A stretch of 64,000 nucleotides of DNA. It comes from Paralvinella palmiformis. Its lineage: Eukaryota; Annelida; Polychaeta; Terebellida; Alvinellidae. Shown in pieces: positions 38,000 through 50,659 of this stretch. Each line of letters opens with the position of its first letter. Position 1 is the stretch's first letter. The DNA is taken from NCBI GenBank assembly GCA_025642065.1, contig JAODUP010000272.1, positions 1-64,000 on the forward strand. Reading direction: 5' to 3'. The notes under the pieces are model-generated. The model ran no database searches. It was not told the origin of the DNA and worked only from the letters and a program-made list of their open reading frames with translations. Both the position numbers and the translations under genes were made by a program.

Positions 38000-38240
38000 C
38001 CCACACACACATGAATGCACACACAGACACACACACACACAAATACCCAACACACACACACATACACTATTAGCGGTAATAGCAGTAGTAGTAGTAAATA
38101 GTAGTAGTAGTAATTGTAGTAGTAGTAGTAGTAGTAGTAATAGTAGTAGTAGAAGTAGTAGTAAAGTAGAATAGTAATAGTAATAGTAGTAGTAGTAGTG
38201 TTGTTGTTGTTGTTGTTGCAGCAGCAGTAGTAGTAGTAGT
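38000..38240. repeat. (CA)n then (GTA)n/(GTT)n/(GCA)n tract
   Basis: CA-rich 38000-38070, then about 160 bp of mainly GTA trinucleotides ending in GTT and GCA repeats. Confidence 0.95.
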
Positions 38241-38689
38241 CATATATACATAAGTAATGGTAACAGTAAATGCAATACCAGTGTTTATTTAGGTGAATAT
38301 AATAAATGATTATTTTTATTAAGTACAGAAATTATGTCATAACCGAATATCAGTTATGACTAAATTGATGTACCATTGTGTCTTAATACAATAGATAATA
38401 TTGTCGTGATATATAATTTAAGATTGTTGCCAGTACAACATGGCAGTGGCAAATGATGTACGGGACGTATTGAACTGTATATTAAACCATCCGCCTTATC
38501 CCTTTAATAAGCCAATCCTTACGAAATATGGCTCGTATCTCAGCCAGAAATAACGTAATGGCCGCCACTTGCCCGAATAGGCCACAGATGATAACAAAGC
38601 AGTTGTATTGCTGTGTTCTGTAAGGATATAAGAAACGCTTGTGTGTCCACTCTATCATCTTAGCTAATCGTTACTAATAACATCTGGTA

Positions 38690-38880
38690 GCTGGCCACCA
38701 TGAAAAGAATATGGCGTACAATCGTTGAAATGCTCAGAGGAGGCGCTTATAGGTGCTGACTCAGCAGTTATTGGCTGATAACAATATTGTATCTAAGGAG
38801 ACCGTTCTGTCTAATGCTAGATGAGCCGCTGAAGATAAGCTTCGTACTGTCGGGTTATCATTTGTTATTGAATGACGATT
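38690..38880 (+). repeat. Dispersed repeat F, copy 2
   Basis: Partner of 23865-24050; best block TATAGGTGCTGACTCAGCAG. Confidence 0.55.
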
Positions 38881-39054
38881 GATGTGTAGATTGATATGTT
38901 AGAGGAGTTATCTTATGGGAGGAGGTGGTGTCATCCTACAAGCTGTAGGATGATCAATGTTTACGTGTAGGATAATGTTGTTAGGGCTTATATATGGAGT
39001 ATTGGAATTAATTGAATTGATATATTGAAATATATACTTAGCCTCGGATTGAAA

Positions 39055-39227
39055 CGCGCGCACACACACACACATGTCTCAACAAGAAAAGTCGCCACTC
39101 TGGATTCAGTCCCCTGAAGAAACGTCCAGAGTTTGAATTCACGGTTCGAGATTATCTGTGCCTGTGCCTTATTATACACAGCTAAAACACACACACACAC
39201 ACACACACGCACACACACACACACGCG

Positions 39228-39283
<56 letters not shown>

Positions 39284-39292
39284 AAGAGAGAG
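39055..39292 (+). repeat. Dispersed repeat family B, copy 2, with (CA)n(TA)n(GA)n
   Basis: GTCTCAACAAGAAAAGTCGC to TTATTATACACAGCTAAAAC is nearly identical to the copy at 561-860, 5' truncated within another CA tract, and ends in CA, TA and GA runs. Confidence 0.88.
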
Positions 39293-39629
39293 AGACAGAT
39301 TAGTACTTATCATGCGATAATAAGATATTCCCAGAATGAACGGATAATATTTGCTACATGTGCCAATATTTTACATTTCCACATTACACTGGTTTTAGCT
39401 AATCCACACTCTATAAGTACTGTGTAATGTACATTTTATAGCATCCCATACGATTGAAAAGATGGTCTGTTTACAAAGATGACAACTTAGTGATTTACGC
39501 TGCTTTTGGTGTTTAAGTATTGCGGCAATTCATGTTATTTTTATGAAGACTAGCGAAACATAATTATTACAGCGGGATCTGAATTAGCATCATAATTAAA
39601 CAAACATGGAGGCAAATAAGGGGTCATGC

Positions 39630-39705
39630 AGTACTAGTGATAGGAGTTATTAATAGGGAAACTATGTCATTGATCACGGAACTTGTCGATGTATATATCT
39701 GTTGG
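39630..39705 (+). repeat. Dispersed repeat H, copy 1
   Basis: GATAGGAGTTATTAATAGGG ... TCACGGAACTTGTCGAT matches 51555-51625 (CATAGGAGTTATTGATGGGG ... GTCACGTAACATGTCGAT). Confidence 0.5.
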
Positions 39706-40362
39706 GAACCATGCAAAATAGTATGTTGACAACATATCTCTTGGAATGGACACAGAGACGTCCATGTGGCCAACAGCCAATACTTTAGCCATCTCATGTA
39801 TGATCAACTATCACAGATATTGATGTATGTATGTTTCAATAATATGAACATTTATTATCTATTGACAAACACAATAAGTGGTAAATTGTTTTTTTACTAA
39901 TACGTTATCTAGGGTGGTATGCATAACTACGACAACTACGACCTATTTGAGGAATATATAAAAGAAATATTCTTTGTCGTTGTTGAAAAGCTGGATAATT
40001 ATCGCATCTACCGCGTCTCCAAATACGGTAATTATTGTTTAGTGGAATACAGAAAGATGAGACATTAGTTATCTATTAGCTTTTAGAGTGCCTCAGCGAT
40101 TGTTGGCCAGTTAACTCAAAACAACTACCAATTGACGTCATAGAGGGATAACCGTTCCTTTACATAGATAGTTTAGCTAGATAATGTCTCCGTTCCGACA
40201 ATAGGCAATAAGGACTGACACAATAAGGGAGGACAAGTGGCAATGGTTGACACACTTCGGTGATGTAAACTAGGTTGCTCTGCTCACAAGCCTTTGGCGT
40301 TCTTTCTCAGCTGAGCAGATATATATCAATACATGTAAGTACACATAGGTCTACCCAGAACA

Positions 40363-40546
40363 GGGCGACTCCGTGGTCTAGCGGTAGGGTGTTGGACCAC
40401 ATATCACTACCACCGCGTTCGAATCTCGGCGTGGGCATATCTGAAGGTTGTTTCATCTTTGACTTCGCTTCATTATCCGTTGGAGGTCGCTCTGCCCATT
40501 TAGCCTACCATATGCTCAAATGGCCGTCAAAGATTAATCATCGTCA
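40363..40546 (+). repeat. tRNA-derived SINE, family A, copy A6 with target-site duplication
   Basis: CTCCGTGGTCTAGCGGTAGG, CGTTCGAATCTCGGCG and the complete body, with a short ATC-like tail. TCTACCCAGAACA (40350-40362) and TCTACCTAGAACA (40547-40559) are a 12/13 target-site duplication. Confidence 0.92.
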
Positions 40547-40910
40547 TCTACCTAGAACAAATATATTAGTCCATGTTTATCTGTCAAATATGTGCCCTTA
40601 CCAGGTAGATATCATTTATATATGATGGAAACTTAAACCTTTGTTGATTATAGTAATATTCTGATATTTATTGATTATTGGAATGACCTTGTCTAATATC
40701 TTATTCGAATCCACAAGGCATCGGGACACCCTGAGATAGAAAAAATGAATATGGATTCCGTTTAGAGGCAATATTTCGATATATACTGGCTACTACTGAT
40801 ACGCCAGAAATGGTATAGATTTATATTAGAGTACCATGAAGTAAGGTATAATAACTCGATTGATTGTGTGTGTAACTCGGTGAATCAGTCAATTACTTGG
40901 TCAGTCACAG

Positions 40911-41107
<197 letters not shown>

Positions 41108-41118
<11 letters not shown>

Positions 41119-41330
41119 TTGTGTGTGTGTTTTAGCTGTGTATAATAAGGCACAGGCACAGGGAATCTCGACCCGTGAATTCAAAACTGGACGTTTCTTC
41201 AGCGGACATGCTGAGACATGTGTAATGTCTCACCAGTCCCATAGCCGGCAAACAACAAAAAGCGAATCACCCACTACAGCCGTGGAGTTTGGTAATAGAA
41301 CACCCTAGTCAGATCACGGCAGTTGTTAGA
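41108..41330 (-). repeat. Dispersed repeat family B, copy 3 (inverted)
   Basis: GTTTTAGCTGTGTATAATAA, then GGCACAGGCACAGGGAATCT, up to CCCTAGTCAGATCACGGCAG is the reverse complement of the copy at 561-780. Here it reaches the same outer end as copy 1. Confidence 0.88.
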
Positions 41331-41348
41331 ATATTTAGCTTAATGTTT

Positions 41349-41669
41349 TTGTTTTTCGGGGAGAAACCCCAGCCTGTCGCTTATTCAGTACAGCCTCAAT
41401 GTTGGAGTGGTTGAGAAATCTCCTCCCCCACCGCTCACAGGGGGGGGGGGGGTCAGTACAAAAAGATGGAGCCGTAATACCCCGAGGGTGGTCAGTACCA
41501 GAGTGTATTACATCATAAGAGAGTCTTTAAGTCCCCATTTATTTTTAACAATTGAGTATAGAGACGGCAGCGCCTTTTAACGAAAAAGTTTCGACCTCTT
41601 GCTGGAATCGAACCTGTGACCCTTGGCACCAAGTGCTGACTGCTTAACCGCTAGGCCACCGGAGCTCAC
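41349..41669 (-). repeat. tRNA-derived SINE, family C, copy 2 (inverted)
   Basis: The right end reads, on minus, GTGAGCTCCGGTGGCCTAGC, then GGTTCGATTCCAGCAAGAGG; the body contains GGCTCCATCTTTTTG and GACAGGCTGGGG. Collinear with 14175-14500. A G run at 41432-41453 lies inside and may be a consensus artefact. Confidence 0.88.
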
Positions 41670-42059
41670 TATTTATGTTAATTATCTAAACAGCCCTCCT
41701 ATTTATAGCTAATTTAACATTTTCAAAACTGACCTAATGTCTGCTATTCTAACTACTGTAGTAATGACGTTCTTATATGTTATTTATGACAAGCAGATTA
41801 GAGCTAATCTTGAATGCCATAGTACAAACTGGACATAACTGGACCTAGGAAAGATAATTATATTCCCTCATACAACTAAGGTGATTATTAAAGTTGTTAT
41901 ATAAAACACACTAGCCATAGCCATACGAGCCGTGTCCAATGCCACCGCTCGAGATGCGATACAGTGTTTCTATTCCTGAGTCAGGAGTACTTATAATGCT
42001 CTCAGAGCGTACTATGCCTGCTACATCATTCAAATGCTGGATAAAAAGGCCAAACACCA

Positions 42060-42145
42060 AAACAGTGTGCGTGTGTGCGTGCGTGCGTGTGTGTGTATGT
42101 GTGTGCGTGCGTGTGTGCGTCTGTGTGTGCGTGTATGTGTGTTTA
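42060..42145. repeat. (GT)n/(GC)n microsatellite
   Basis: Imperfect GT repeat with GC interruptions. Overlapping ORFs on both strands are artefacts. Confidence 0.95.
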
Positions 42146-42739
42146 ACATATATATAAAGGTTCACCTTTACATCATCACAGAATTGCATACAGCGATCAA
42201 CGAGTATTGTTTAACTCAAACATGGATTCGCACTACACATATCTAAAACTGTATATACATATATTAGCCTAACATATTCACCTAGATATAGGCTATGCCG
42301 ACATAGGTTTTCCAACATTTCTTTCACGTTTATCTCCGCCAGAAATCGATCGGTTATGTTTTGTGGTATTGTTAGAGATTACGACGCATTAAACCGGAAA
42401 TTGGACTCTTTGAACTGAATAATTAATTTTTGCGGTCCACATCGGGGCTATCAAGTTTACTCAAAATAAGACAACATCAGAATCGTATATTACCTCGGAG
42501 AAATAAAACTGGGCTAATAATAAGGTTTTTGTTACGAATAATTCGCCAGATTTGTCATCTTACATATAGTTACGCTAAATCAATCACAAGTTGATGATTA
42601 ATTTTACACCAAAGAACTTATTTTTACCAATCTCTTTGGCCTCTGATGTCATTAGAAATGATATTACCTGAGTTAAGATAACGGTTTTATCAGTATTTAT
42701 CTAGAGAGTCACTCTTCAACCTTATAATCAAATGTTAAC

Positions 42740-43240
42740 AGAGTCTAAAATACCCAAAATCATCATCCACTCATTCGGTGTTAAATTTCTGCCGGATGAA
42801 ATCATTTGTATCACGACATTTAACAACATCATATCAACTAGCCACCTAAATCCCGACAGATATAACCATCTAAACTCCATTATATACGCCTATGATCTAC
42901 GGCATTCACAACACCTGTACTCTTAATGACCTACTCCTCTAATCCTCACCAAATGATATTTTCTATGAGTTAGGTGTTCCCTCAATAGGACATTACGTTG
43001 GCTTCTGATCTCTGGCCACTTGACCTCGCTCAGTTCGTATTATTTCGGATTTGCGGGCATTGACTCTACTGATCCAGGTTAATGTCGATCTAGGGTTATC
43101 TGATATTGGATAGAGATTGGTTTCGGACTGAAGTTGATGAATATCCGTGGGCAGTCTGTGATAAGATGACAGTCGAATATGTTAAGAAATGTGCCCCGGG
43201 AGATAGAATGAAGGTGGATTGGGAGCAATGTCCGTGCCTC
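42740..43240 (+). repeat. Dispersed repeat E, copy 3
   Basis: Contains CTCCTCTAATCCTCACCAAA, ACTCTACTGATCCAGG, TTAATGTCGATCTAGGG, GAGATTGGTTTCGGACTGAA and CAGTCTGTGATAAGATGACA, collinear with copies 1 and 2. The ORFs at 43079-43294 lie inside the repeat. Confidence 0.7.
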
Positions 43241-43649
43241 AGTATGACAGATTTTAGAATTTGTCACGTTTTACTAGATGAATATATGTTATAGAATGAT
43301 AATTATAATATGACAAAAATGAAGGAACATCGTTAATTGACATTCCAAATGAGAATGGAGATAAGAGTTACCTGGTTATTGAAAAGAATAAATCATTTAT
43401 AAATAACACGCCTAGGATATATGTCAACAGATGTGTTAGGTTAAAAATATGACGATATGATCCCTTTCTATATCTCTATATTAGTTAAATATCTAGTAAT
43501 TGATAAAAGGTTGAATATTAGTTGTAAATTCATTATAATTAGTAAGATGAATACCAATAATGATAATAGTATTAATAGTATTACTAGTATCAGTAATAGC
43601 AGTGGTAGTAGTAGTTGTTTTTTTTGTTATTATTGTTATCGCATTAAAA

Positions 43650-43654
43650 ATAAC

Positions 43655-43686
<32 letters not shown>

Positions 43687-44140
43687 TATCTTTAAAAAAT
43701 TCCTTTTATTTCACATTAATAAAAACAACTATTTTTTGGGGAGTGTCACATAATTAATTAAAATTCATCATGTCACGTCGGTTTACTGTATTGAGTATTT
43801 GCCAACAGATGGCGCACTACCCCAGCTACTAGGCTTTTTCTTTAAAAATTTGTTTACACCAAAAATGATAAATTAAAATATTTGTTAGTTCAAGGATTTT
43901 TTTTTTGGCAAAAAAAAAATTTAAACAGGATTCAAAATTTTTCCTTTATTTAATTTAAAAAACAAAATTTGGGGGGGTTTTTTAAAATTCCGCAAGTGGC
44001 TTTTTGATATTTTAAAGATGGGTTTTAAACATTTTTACCGGGTTCAAATGTGTTAAAGAATGGCTGCCAGGATTATTATTTTTCTCAATAAAACACATAA
44101 AATTTTTTTTTTTTTTTTGGGGGGGGGGGGGAACCTATTG
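43650..44140. other. (AAT)n tract and homopolymer-rich, low-confidence sequence
   Basis: (AAT)n at 43650-43690. Then A, T and G runs of 8-16 bases appear about every 50 bp (G run at 44119-44131). The texture differs from the rest and suggests unreliable homopolymer lengths. No gene seen. Confidence 0.6.
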
Positions 44141-44439
44141 CCTCTCCGTGTGTACATGACTGTTATTTATAGCCCGTGGGTTAATTGTACTATAGACTAT
44201 GCATGACAACCTTGGTAATCGTTGTTTATGTAAAGAGAGCTTTGGCCATCCATGGATCGTTCTATCTAATGCCATTTCAACTACTAAAGATAAGCTTTAA
44301 TCTGTTGATCCTTCATCTGATTGGCCTGTCGTGTCGAGTATGTGATCGAGTACGCGAGTGGGTGAGTGAGCGAATCAATACGTGTGTGAGTACTTTATAT
44401 GGCCTTGACCTTGCTCACATCTAAGATGTATTGCCCCGG

Positions 44440-44560
44440 GACGGCTCGATAGGGAAACATCCCGCAAACAGAGGTAGAACTAAGATTCGAACCTACAGCC
44501 TGGATGTTTGTAGTAAGATGATAGAACCAATGCGTCATCGCGGTGTCCGAGTGTATGATG
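44440..44560 (-). repeat. tRNA-derived SINE, family G
   Basis: On minus: CCGCGATGACGCATTGGTTC, an anticodon-like ACTACAAACATCC, then GCTGTAGGTTCGAATC (B box). It has the tRNA spacing but no acceptor-stem pairing. Part of the plus-strand ORF at 44431-44751 covers it. Confidence 0.6.
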
Positions 44561-44759
44561 GACGAATGCCATCAATTGGAATTCGTCGATGGTCAATAAT
44601 TTATGTAGTCCTGCTTGCGGCAAGATGGTCACTGCCTATGAGTAAAGTAAGGATGGCAGGGTTATTATGTGATAGAATTGGGAAACTGTACAGTTCAAAC
44701 AGAGTATTTCAGTGTCATATAAATTTACTTGCTAAAATACAAGGTATGTAATATCGTTT

Positions 44760-47110
44760 TAAGCAAATGAATTTGTAACGTTTTCATGATTACAGGTATC
44801 TTTTATGTAATATATTTCACATATATTATGTACGTTTGTTTCCCACTCCTATCACTTGCATCTATAGGTATCATGAATACTGTACACAACGAGCACATCT
44901 TGAGGAACTTCATACTTAAATTTGTAGAATACAATGTATATGCATGCGTCTATGTATTGTTTTGTGACTATCTGAACTACTCCAAAATGACCAACTCACT
45001 TGGATCAACTAGTATAAATCTGAGCCAGCCTTAATAGGAGGCTTACGCTTACGGATAATTCGAAATGTTTCCATATCGTTTCTTAATTCAGCTTTGTTTA
45101 AGCGTATTTAATATCAATATGAACTTATTAGGATAACAATAATGACGAAGGACGCACCTTGGAAACTAATTTTAATTAGGTGTTGGCTATCAATTATTGT
45201 TTTATTTGTATTATTATGCAGAGCCATTGAAAATAGCAATTTCAAGCACGGCACTGACAAATATTTCACAGTTGATAGGACGCCAAATTCAATTGAGATC
45301 ACTACCTTTAATTGGATATTAGTTTCTCAGTATTGCATCCCATTCAAAACAGTTTACTAACTAGCAGAGGCCTGCCATGTCGGGATTTCTTTTGGAACAG
45401 ATATAAGTTCTTCAAAACAAGACGCACTTCTAATATCCATCTGCAACAACTTTCCTAAAGTGGGAGTTCTGCCAGTAAACGAACGATGGTCAGCTGTTAC
45501 TTGGTACTGAAAAGAATTGATGTGAAATGATCATATTTTCCAATATTGTTCACAATGTAAGCTGTAACATTCTGAAATCGCTGAAGGTGATTAATGTTAT
45601 AAACAACGGATATAGCATATAACAGGAAATATAGAACCAAAACATAGACTACTGTAGCAAGTTGTTCTTCTGTCGTGAAGAATGTTTTCAAACTGATGGT
45701 GCTCATGAGAAGGCAGAAGGCAGCTAGATTTCTTTGCTGACCTATATTAGGGATAATAGAAGATTCATAAGAATCTATATGTTGGTATTTTTAGGGATTT
45801 ATTATAACGAAGTAATATAATAAATAGTAATTGTTGCCCTAAATTACTAGAAGATTTGCGTGATTCCGAAATCGACTGTGATTTCCATGTCAGCGATCCC
45901 ACTAACTCGATAAACTAGCTTTCAAGAAAGATGGTCCATATCAGTTGTTTGTAAATTCACAATTTGTTTGTATTCGCAAAATTAGATTGACTTACGAATC
46001 GTTGTGGCAGTTTCGTGGGATAGGCATTATGTTAAATATAATATTTAGTTTTAATTCTTTTGTTATTTGTATAGGATTATTTGCAAGGTAAAGTTAGTTT
46101 TCAACACTCAAGCCAGCCAAAACTGCGAACTAATGGCTGTCGCACAGTAAGTCAGATGTTATGATAATAAACCGTAAATGTCTTATGACGAACAACATAA
46201 CATCGAATATCAGGGAAATATAATTATCTCAGATAGGTGAGGTACAATATAAGTATCTGGTATTCACATTATAATAGAATTATCATTGTATTGAACAATG
46301 TTGTCAGACTTGTCAAATAGGTTAATAAATATTGATTTCCTCAAAGGACGTCAGAATAAGGAATTTACTACTTTTCGGTGCTAAATATCCCATATTATAA
46401 TAAAAAGAAGAGAGGGGCTTTAGTTTATGTCTACCTCAAAATATCGCAAATAAATCCAAAACAATTATAATTATAACAGCCAATTTACCAAAATGTGAAC
46501 TAGTTTTTATCTTGTGTGATTTCGCGATCGGTAAAAGAATGGTTTTGTTTCAGACAGTTCAACACAACAATTAACAATGTAGCAGTACAAATCTCACCTT
46601 AGATAAGAGATGGTAAGATCTATGACAGCGATGGGGATTGTTTGTATATCTCAGATGATCAAATCGGAACCAAATATTCTCCATAAATACTTAATGTTAT
46701 AGGAAGTAAGTCATGAATATATGGTTATTACAGCTTATGCAATGGTGATGGTGGCAGAATCTCTATAAGATACGAATCTATCAATAATGATATTGTCTCG
46801 TAATTGTTTTTATTATTCATATTACTAATACAATAGTATCATGACATACCTTTATAGGCAAGGAAATGATTAGCTTGTTAGCTTGTGGTTTGTAACTAGA
46901 TAATGGGAGTTATCATGAATGTCTCAGGAAATGTATTATTTTATATTCTGATCGAACATTAAAACTTTTAAATAATAATTATAATAATATTAGTGATATA
47001 TAAATGTCTTCAACATCACTAGTTGATAATAATAGATAAATCAATGTATTAGACAGGGCTAGTTAAAGTAGACTCAATAATACTACTTATATACTGTAGA
47101 ATATAGATTA
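44760..47110. other. No recognisable gene
   Basis: AT-rich. ORFs at 44786-45034, 45114-45360 and 45497-45706 are hydrophobic but show no domain or splice context. Confidence 0.4.
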
Positions 47111-47114
47111 AACA

Positions 47115-47115
<1 letters not shown>

Positions 47116-47186
<71 letters not shown>

Positions 47187-47256
47187 ATTTATATATATAT
47201 ATATATATTATATATATTCAAAGGATATTTGGTGGTTGATACTCTAATCCAATATC

Positions 47257-47323
<67 letters not shown>
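47116..47323. repeat. Two (TA)n arrays around a short unique spacer
   Basis: TA arrays at 47116-47215 (with TATTATA breaks) and 47262-47323, separated by about 45 bp. Confidence 0.95.
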
Positions 47324-47325
<2 letters not shown>

Positions 47326-47649
47326 GAACTCGGACCGTCATATCAATCAGTAGGTGATTTGTTGACTTACAGAAGAAGACAAAGTTTTACTAGAGCAATG
47401 TTAAGTTGTTTTAAAGTCTGGTTTATACCCTAACATATTCGTTGTAAGTAATATTACTATTACTACTAGTACTATTACAGCTACTACTACTACTACTGTT
47501 ACCACCACCACCAATAATTGTAACATATTTAAGAAATCAATGCACCCAAGAAGATATATCTAAAACCCAAGAACAAATTAGAATGGGTTTATTTATCAAA
47601 TAACGTATTTGTAAAGAATATTTAATCTTTCCAAGAGATTAGATACATT

Positions 47650-47712
47650 GTGCGTGCGTGTATGTGTGTGTGTGTGTGTCAGTCTGTCTGTATGTGTGTG
47701 TGTGTATTTGTG

Positions 47713-47747
<35 letters not shown>

Positions 47748-47748
47748 G
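47650..47748. repeat. (GT)n/(CTGT)n microsatellite
   Basis: GT repeats followed by eight or so CTGT units. Confidence 0.95.
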
Positions 47749-48059
47749 TTTTATAAAGATAGTTAAGGCGCTGGCATAGGTGTTATGCTTTCATTCAAAC
47801 AACAATTATAACTCCAAACTTATTTTAAAAAATATTTAATTGCAAGTATAATTAATTACCGTTAAAATTAGAGAAAAATGAAAGAAAAAACAAATTTCTA
47901 AAATAATCCAGAAGAGGATAATCTAAATATAAAAAGAAACTATGATTAAAAAAAAAACAGACTTTGTGTCGATAAAGATTAAGCCTAAAATGGAAAAAAT
48001 AAAATATTAATACACAGTATGAATAATGTATGAATAATATAAGCATAAATCAGAATAAA

Positions 48060-50650
48060 TTCAGATTAATACTAATAGCAGCGATATAACACGACTCAAC
48101 CCAATAGCAACGACCGGTTTCGACCTATTCAAGTCTTCATCAGGTTGCATAGAATGTCTAACGTTACCATATTGCTCGAGGTTTATATACACAATTTTCA
48201 ATAGGAAGCCACGCACTTAATCCTTTAGTTCTTTTTAACAAAGGATGGGTGCTGTTTTAATCTCTTTGTTCTACTTGTGTACTTACGTAACCCGGTGTTT
48301 TGAAAACATCCCAAAGATAATTGAATATAATTTATATGTTTGTACAGGTGTGCAAGTGCCCAACATAATAAGAAAATAAACCTAAATGTACTTCAAATGA
48401 ATTAGTCGTACTTCCCATTTGACAATTGATATATAGATATCTCATTGCTTTACAAACATAGTAACGGTGGGTTGAGATTTTTTGTTTCGGGCGATTGACG
48501 CTTTACTGAAGTTGTGTTTGTGATTAATTTTTTCAGGTTCAGGAGACATTCTATTTTTTTTAAAGGTATTTATTTCAACTTACTTGACACTAAATAACCC
48601 GAGGGGTTTTTATGTTTAGTGTAAGCTGTGATGATACTATATTGATGTGTTCTAAATAACTCTTCGGTTGAAGTATCTTAAAATGTTTATTTATTTTCTT
48701 GAAGCCTTTTGCCTGTTCAAAAAGGGCATTATTAGAGCTCAGTGTCCCTTTTCGGCCGATTCTAATATATCTTCCGACGTTTTTTGTTTAACCCTGGTTC
48801 TAATGATCCCAGGGTATCAATCCAAAAGGTTTCTCGTTTTAGTCTATTAATTCGGTCCTGCCAATCAGAACCTGTGCTGTGTATTTGTTCAATCGGTATT
48901 AAAATATAATCACCGAGAGATGGACGGTTGTAATCGGGCAGAGAAGAGTTATCTGCGTGCACTTTTAAATGTGTATATAAAGAAGAAAGTCGATTTTTTC
49001 TTTAAATTTAAATCGGGGCCCTTCCTTTAGGGAAGAGATGTACTAGTTTCGCCAACATATTGTTTATTACAGAATAGATTGATAAGATAAATAACGTTTG
49101 AAGAAGAGCAATCTATATCTCCCATTATTCCAAATTTTTTTTGGGTGACAGTGCTCGAAATTTTGAGCAATCACTTATTAGATGACACGTCATGCAATTC
49201 ATAATGTTGCATGGTTTTGAACCCCAACGGCTGGTAGTTGGAATGCCGGTATTTGCCCGACGTTGTTTTATTTGAATTCCCTAACAGTTTTGCCTTTAAT
49301 CCCCGCATCCACCTTTTAGAATAATTTCTTTTACACAAGGCTTAAAAAAAGAATACCCCATGCCTTATCAAAGCCCTTTTCGTTAGAACATATTCTAAAA
49401 AATCGTATAATTTCATCTTAATAAACCTTTAAAGGTATGTTTGGGATGAAAAGAATGTTTGTGCAACATCTGATGAATATGGTTTGGGTTTTAAAAAAAT
49501 ACCTTGGTCAATAAGGTATTATTTTTTTTGGGGTCTTTGAATACAGGGGTATCTAAATAATTGCCCAAATCAATACAGATGAAGTTTTAAAATTTAATGG
49601 GTGGTTCATGTTATTAAAAATTTTAAAAAAGAAACGCACCCTTGCCTTGGCCATTTTTGAAAATATATCCAAATACCGGAAGTAGGTATGATGTTTTAAT
49701 GGACATTTAAGTGGGCCCTTTTCAAATTTTGCCATGTAAATATCGGCGTATGTGGTGCCCAATCCTTACCCATAGAAGTGCCTACTTTTTGGATGAACAA
49801 TTCATCATTAAAAAAAAAGTCATTACTCCAAAGATAATTCTAAAAGTTCTATAATTGGATCATCATATATGGGAAAATTTTTCCTTATCCCTTACCGCTT
49901 GCAACCCCTTGGTGTGATCTAATTAGTATACATACCCAAAATCTAAGTTAAAGCAAGCAATTATCAGGCAAAGTGAATGCTTTTATTTTTTTCTACAAAA
50001 TCGTATGTGTTTTTTTTATAAGAAGGGGATTAACAAATTTTTTTTTGGGTCCACTATTACAATCAGACACTATTGGCCCTTTTGGGGGATTACGTTTGGT
50101 ATTGTCCAACAACTGTTCTTGTGAATTTTAGGGAGCATATAAAATATCGAGGTCTTGGCTCCTGGGGAGGTGAAAGGGAAAATTTAAAATTTTTTTTCAG
50201 AAATTGCACCCGCAGATTTAAGTTTATTTAAAAAACCAGTTATTTTAATCCCCGTTCTGGGGTATATAGGCTCATTAACTTTTTCGTAATGATTATAATT
50301 ATTTAATTGACGGTAGCCTTCAGTAATATAATTCTTTTTGTCCATTATTACTACTACCGAACCTTTAAGAGCCTTTTTAATTACTATATCTTTATTTTTA
50401 CGTAAGTTGTTTAATTTAATTGTTCTTCAATTGTTAAATTTGGTTTTTCCCGTAGGACATTTAGTTCATCTATTTCCTTTGTAAAGTTATTTATGCATTC
50501 TATTAAATCGGGATCAGTTCCCTTGTCAGGTTGAACCCAGTTAGACTCAGATATAAAACTTTTCTGTGGTTTATTAAAATTGTTACGTTCGTAGCGAAAG
50601 AAATATTTTATTTTCAGTTTCATGAAATATAGCAAATTTTGAATCTCATC
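48060..50650 (-). mobile_element. Penelope-like retroelement, copy 2, with RT and GIY-YIG remnants
   Basis: Read on minus: ECINNFTKEIDELNVLREKP (50411-50635), KKALKGSVVVIMDKKNYI and YRQLNNYNHYEKVNEPIYP (50270-50400), MGTTYADIYMAKFEKGPLKC with YFRYLDIF (49553-49762), then the TFKGL-type block, then CNKQYVGETSTSL (about 49060, GIY-YIG endonuclease start) and RLKRETFWIDTLGSLEPGLN (about 48780-48840). The order RT then GIY-YIG endonuclease is that of Penelope-like elements. The catalytic YLDD box lacks one Asp and the frame breaks repeatedly, often at homopolymers. A hammerhead-like motif follows at the 3' side. The 5' limit is uncertain. Confidence 0.88.
48107..48148 (-). ncRNA. Hammerhead-ribozyme-like motif of the Penelope element
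   Basis: The minus strand shows, in order: stem I 5' GCAAC, core CTGATGA, one extra A, stem II GACT/GGTC with loop TGAATA, core GAAA, a very short stem III region CCGG, then TC and stem I 3' GTTGC, perfectly complementary to the first five bases. Cleavage would fall after GTC. This matches minimal hammerhead motifs described in Penelope-like elements. The extra A (or A-C first pair) in stem II is a departure from the strict consensus; activity is unproven. Confidence 0.75.
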
Positions 50651-50659
50651 AACTCCTCG

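Noticed and set aside
44431..44751. Plus-strand 106-residue ORF
   Set aside because: Its first third is antisense to a tRNA-derived SINE; the remainder has no domain.
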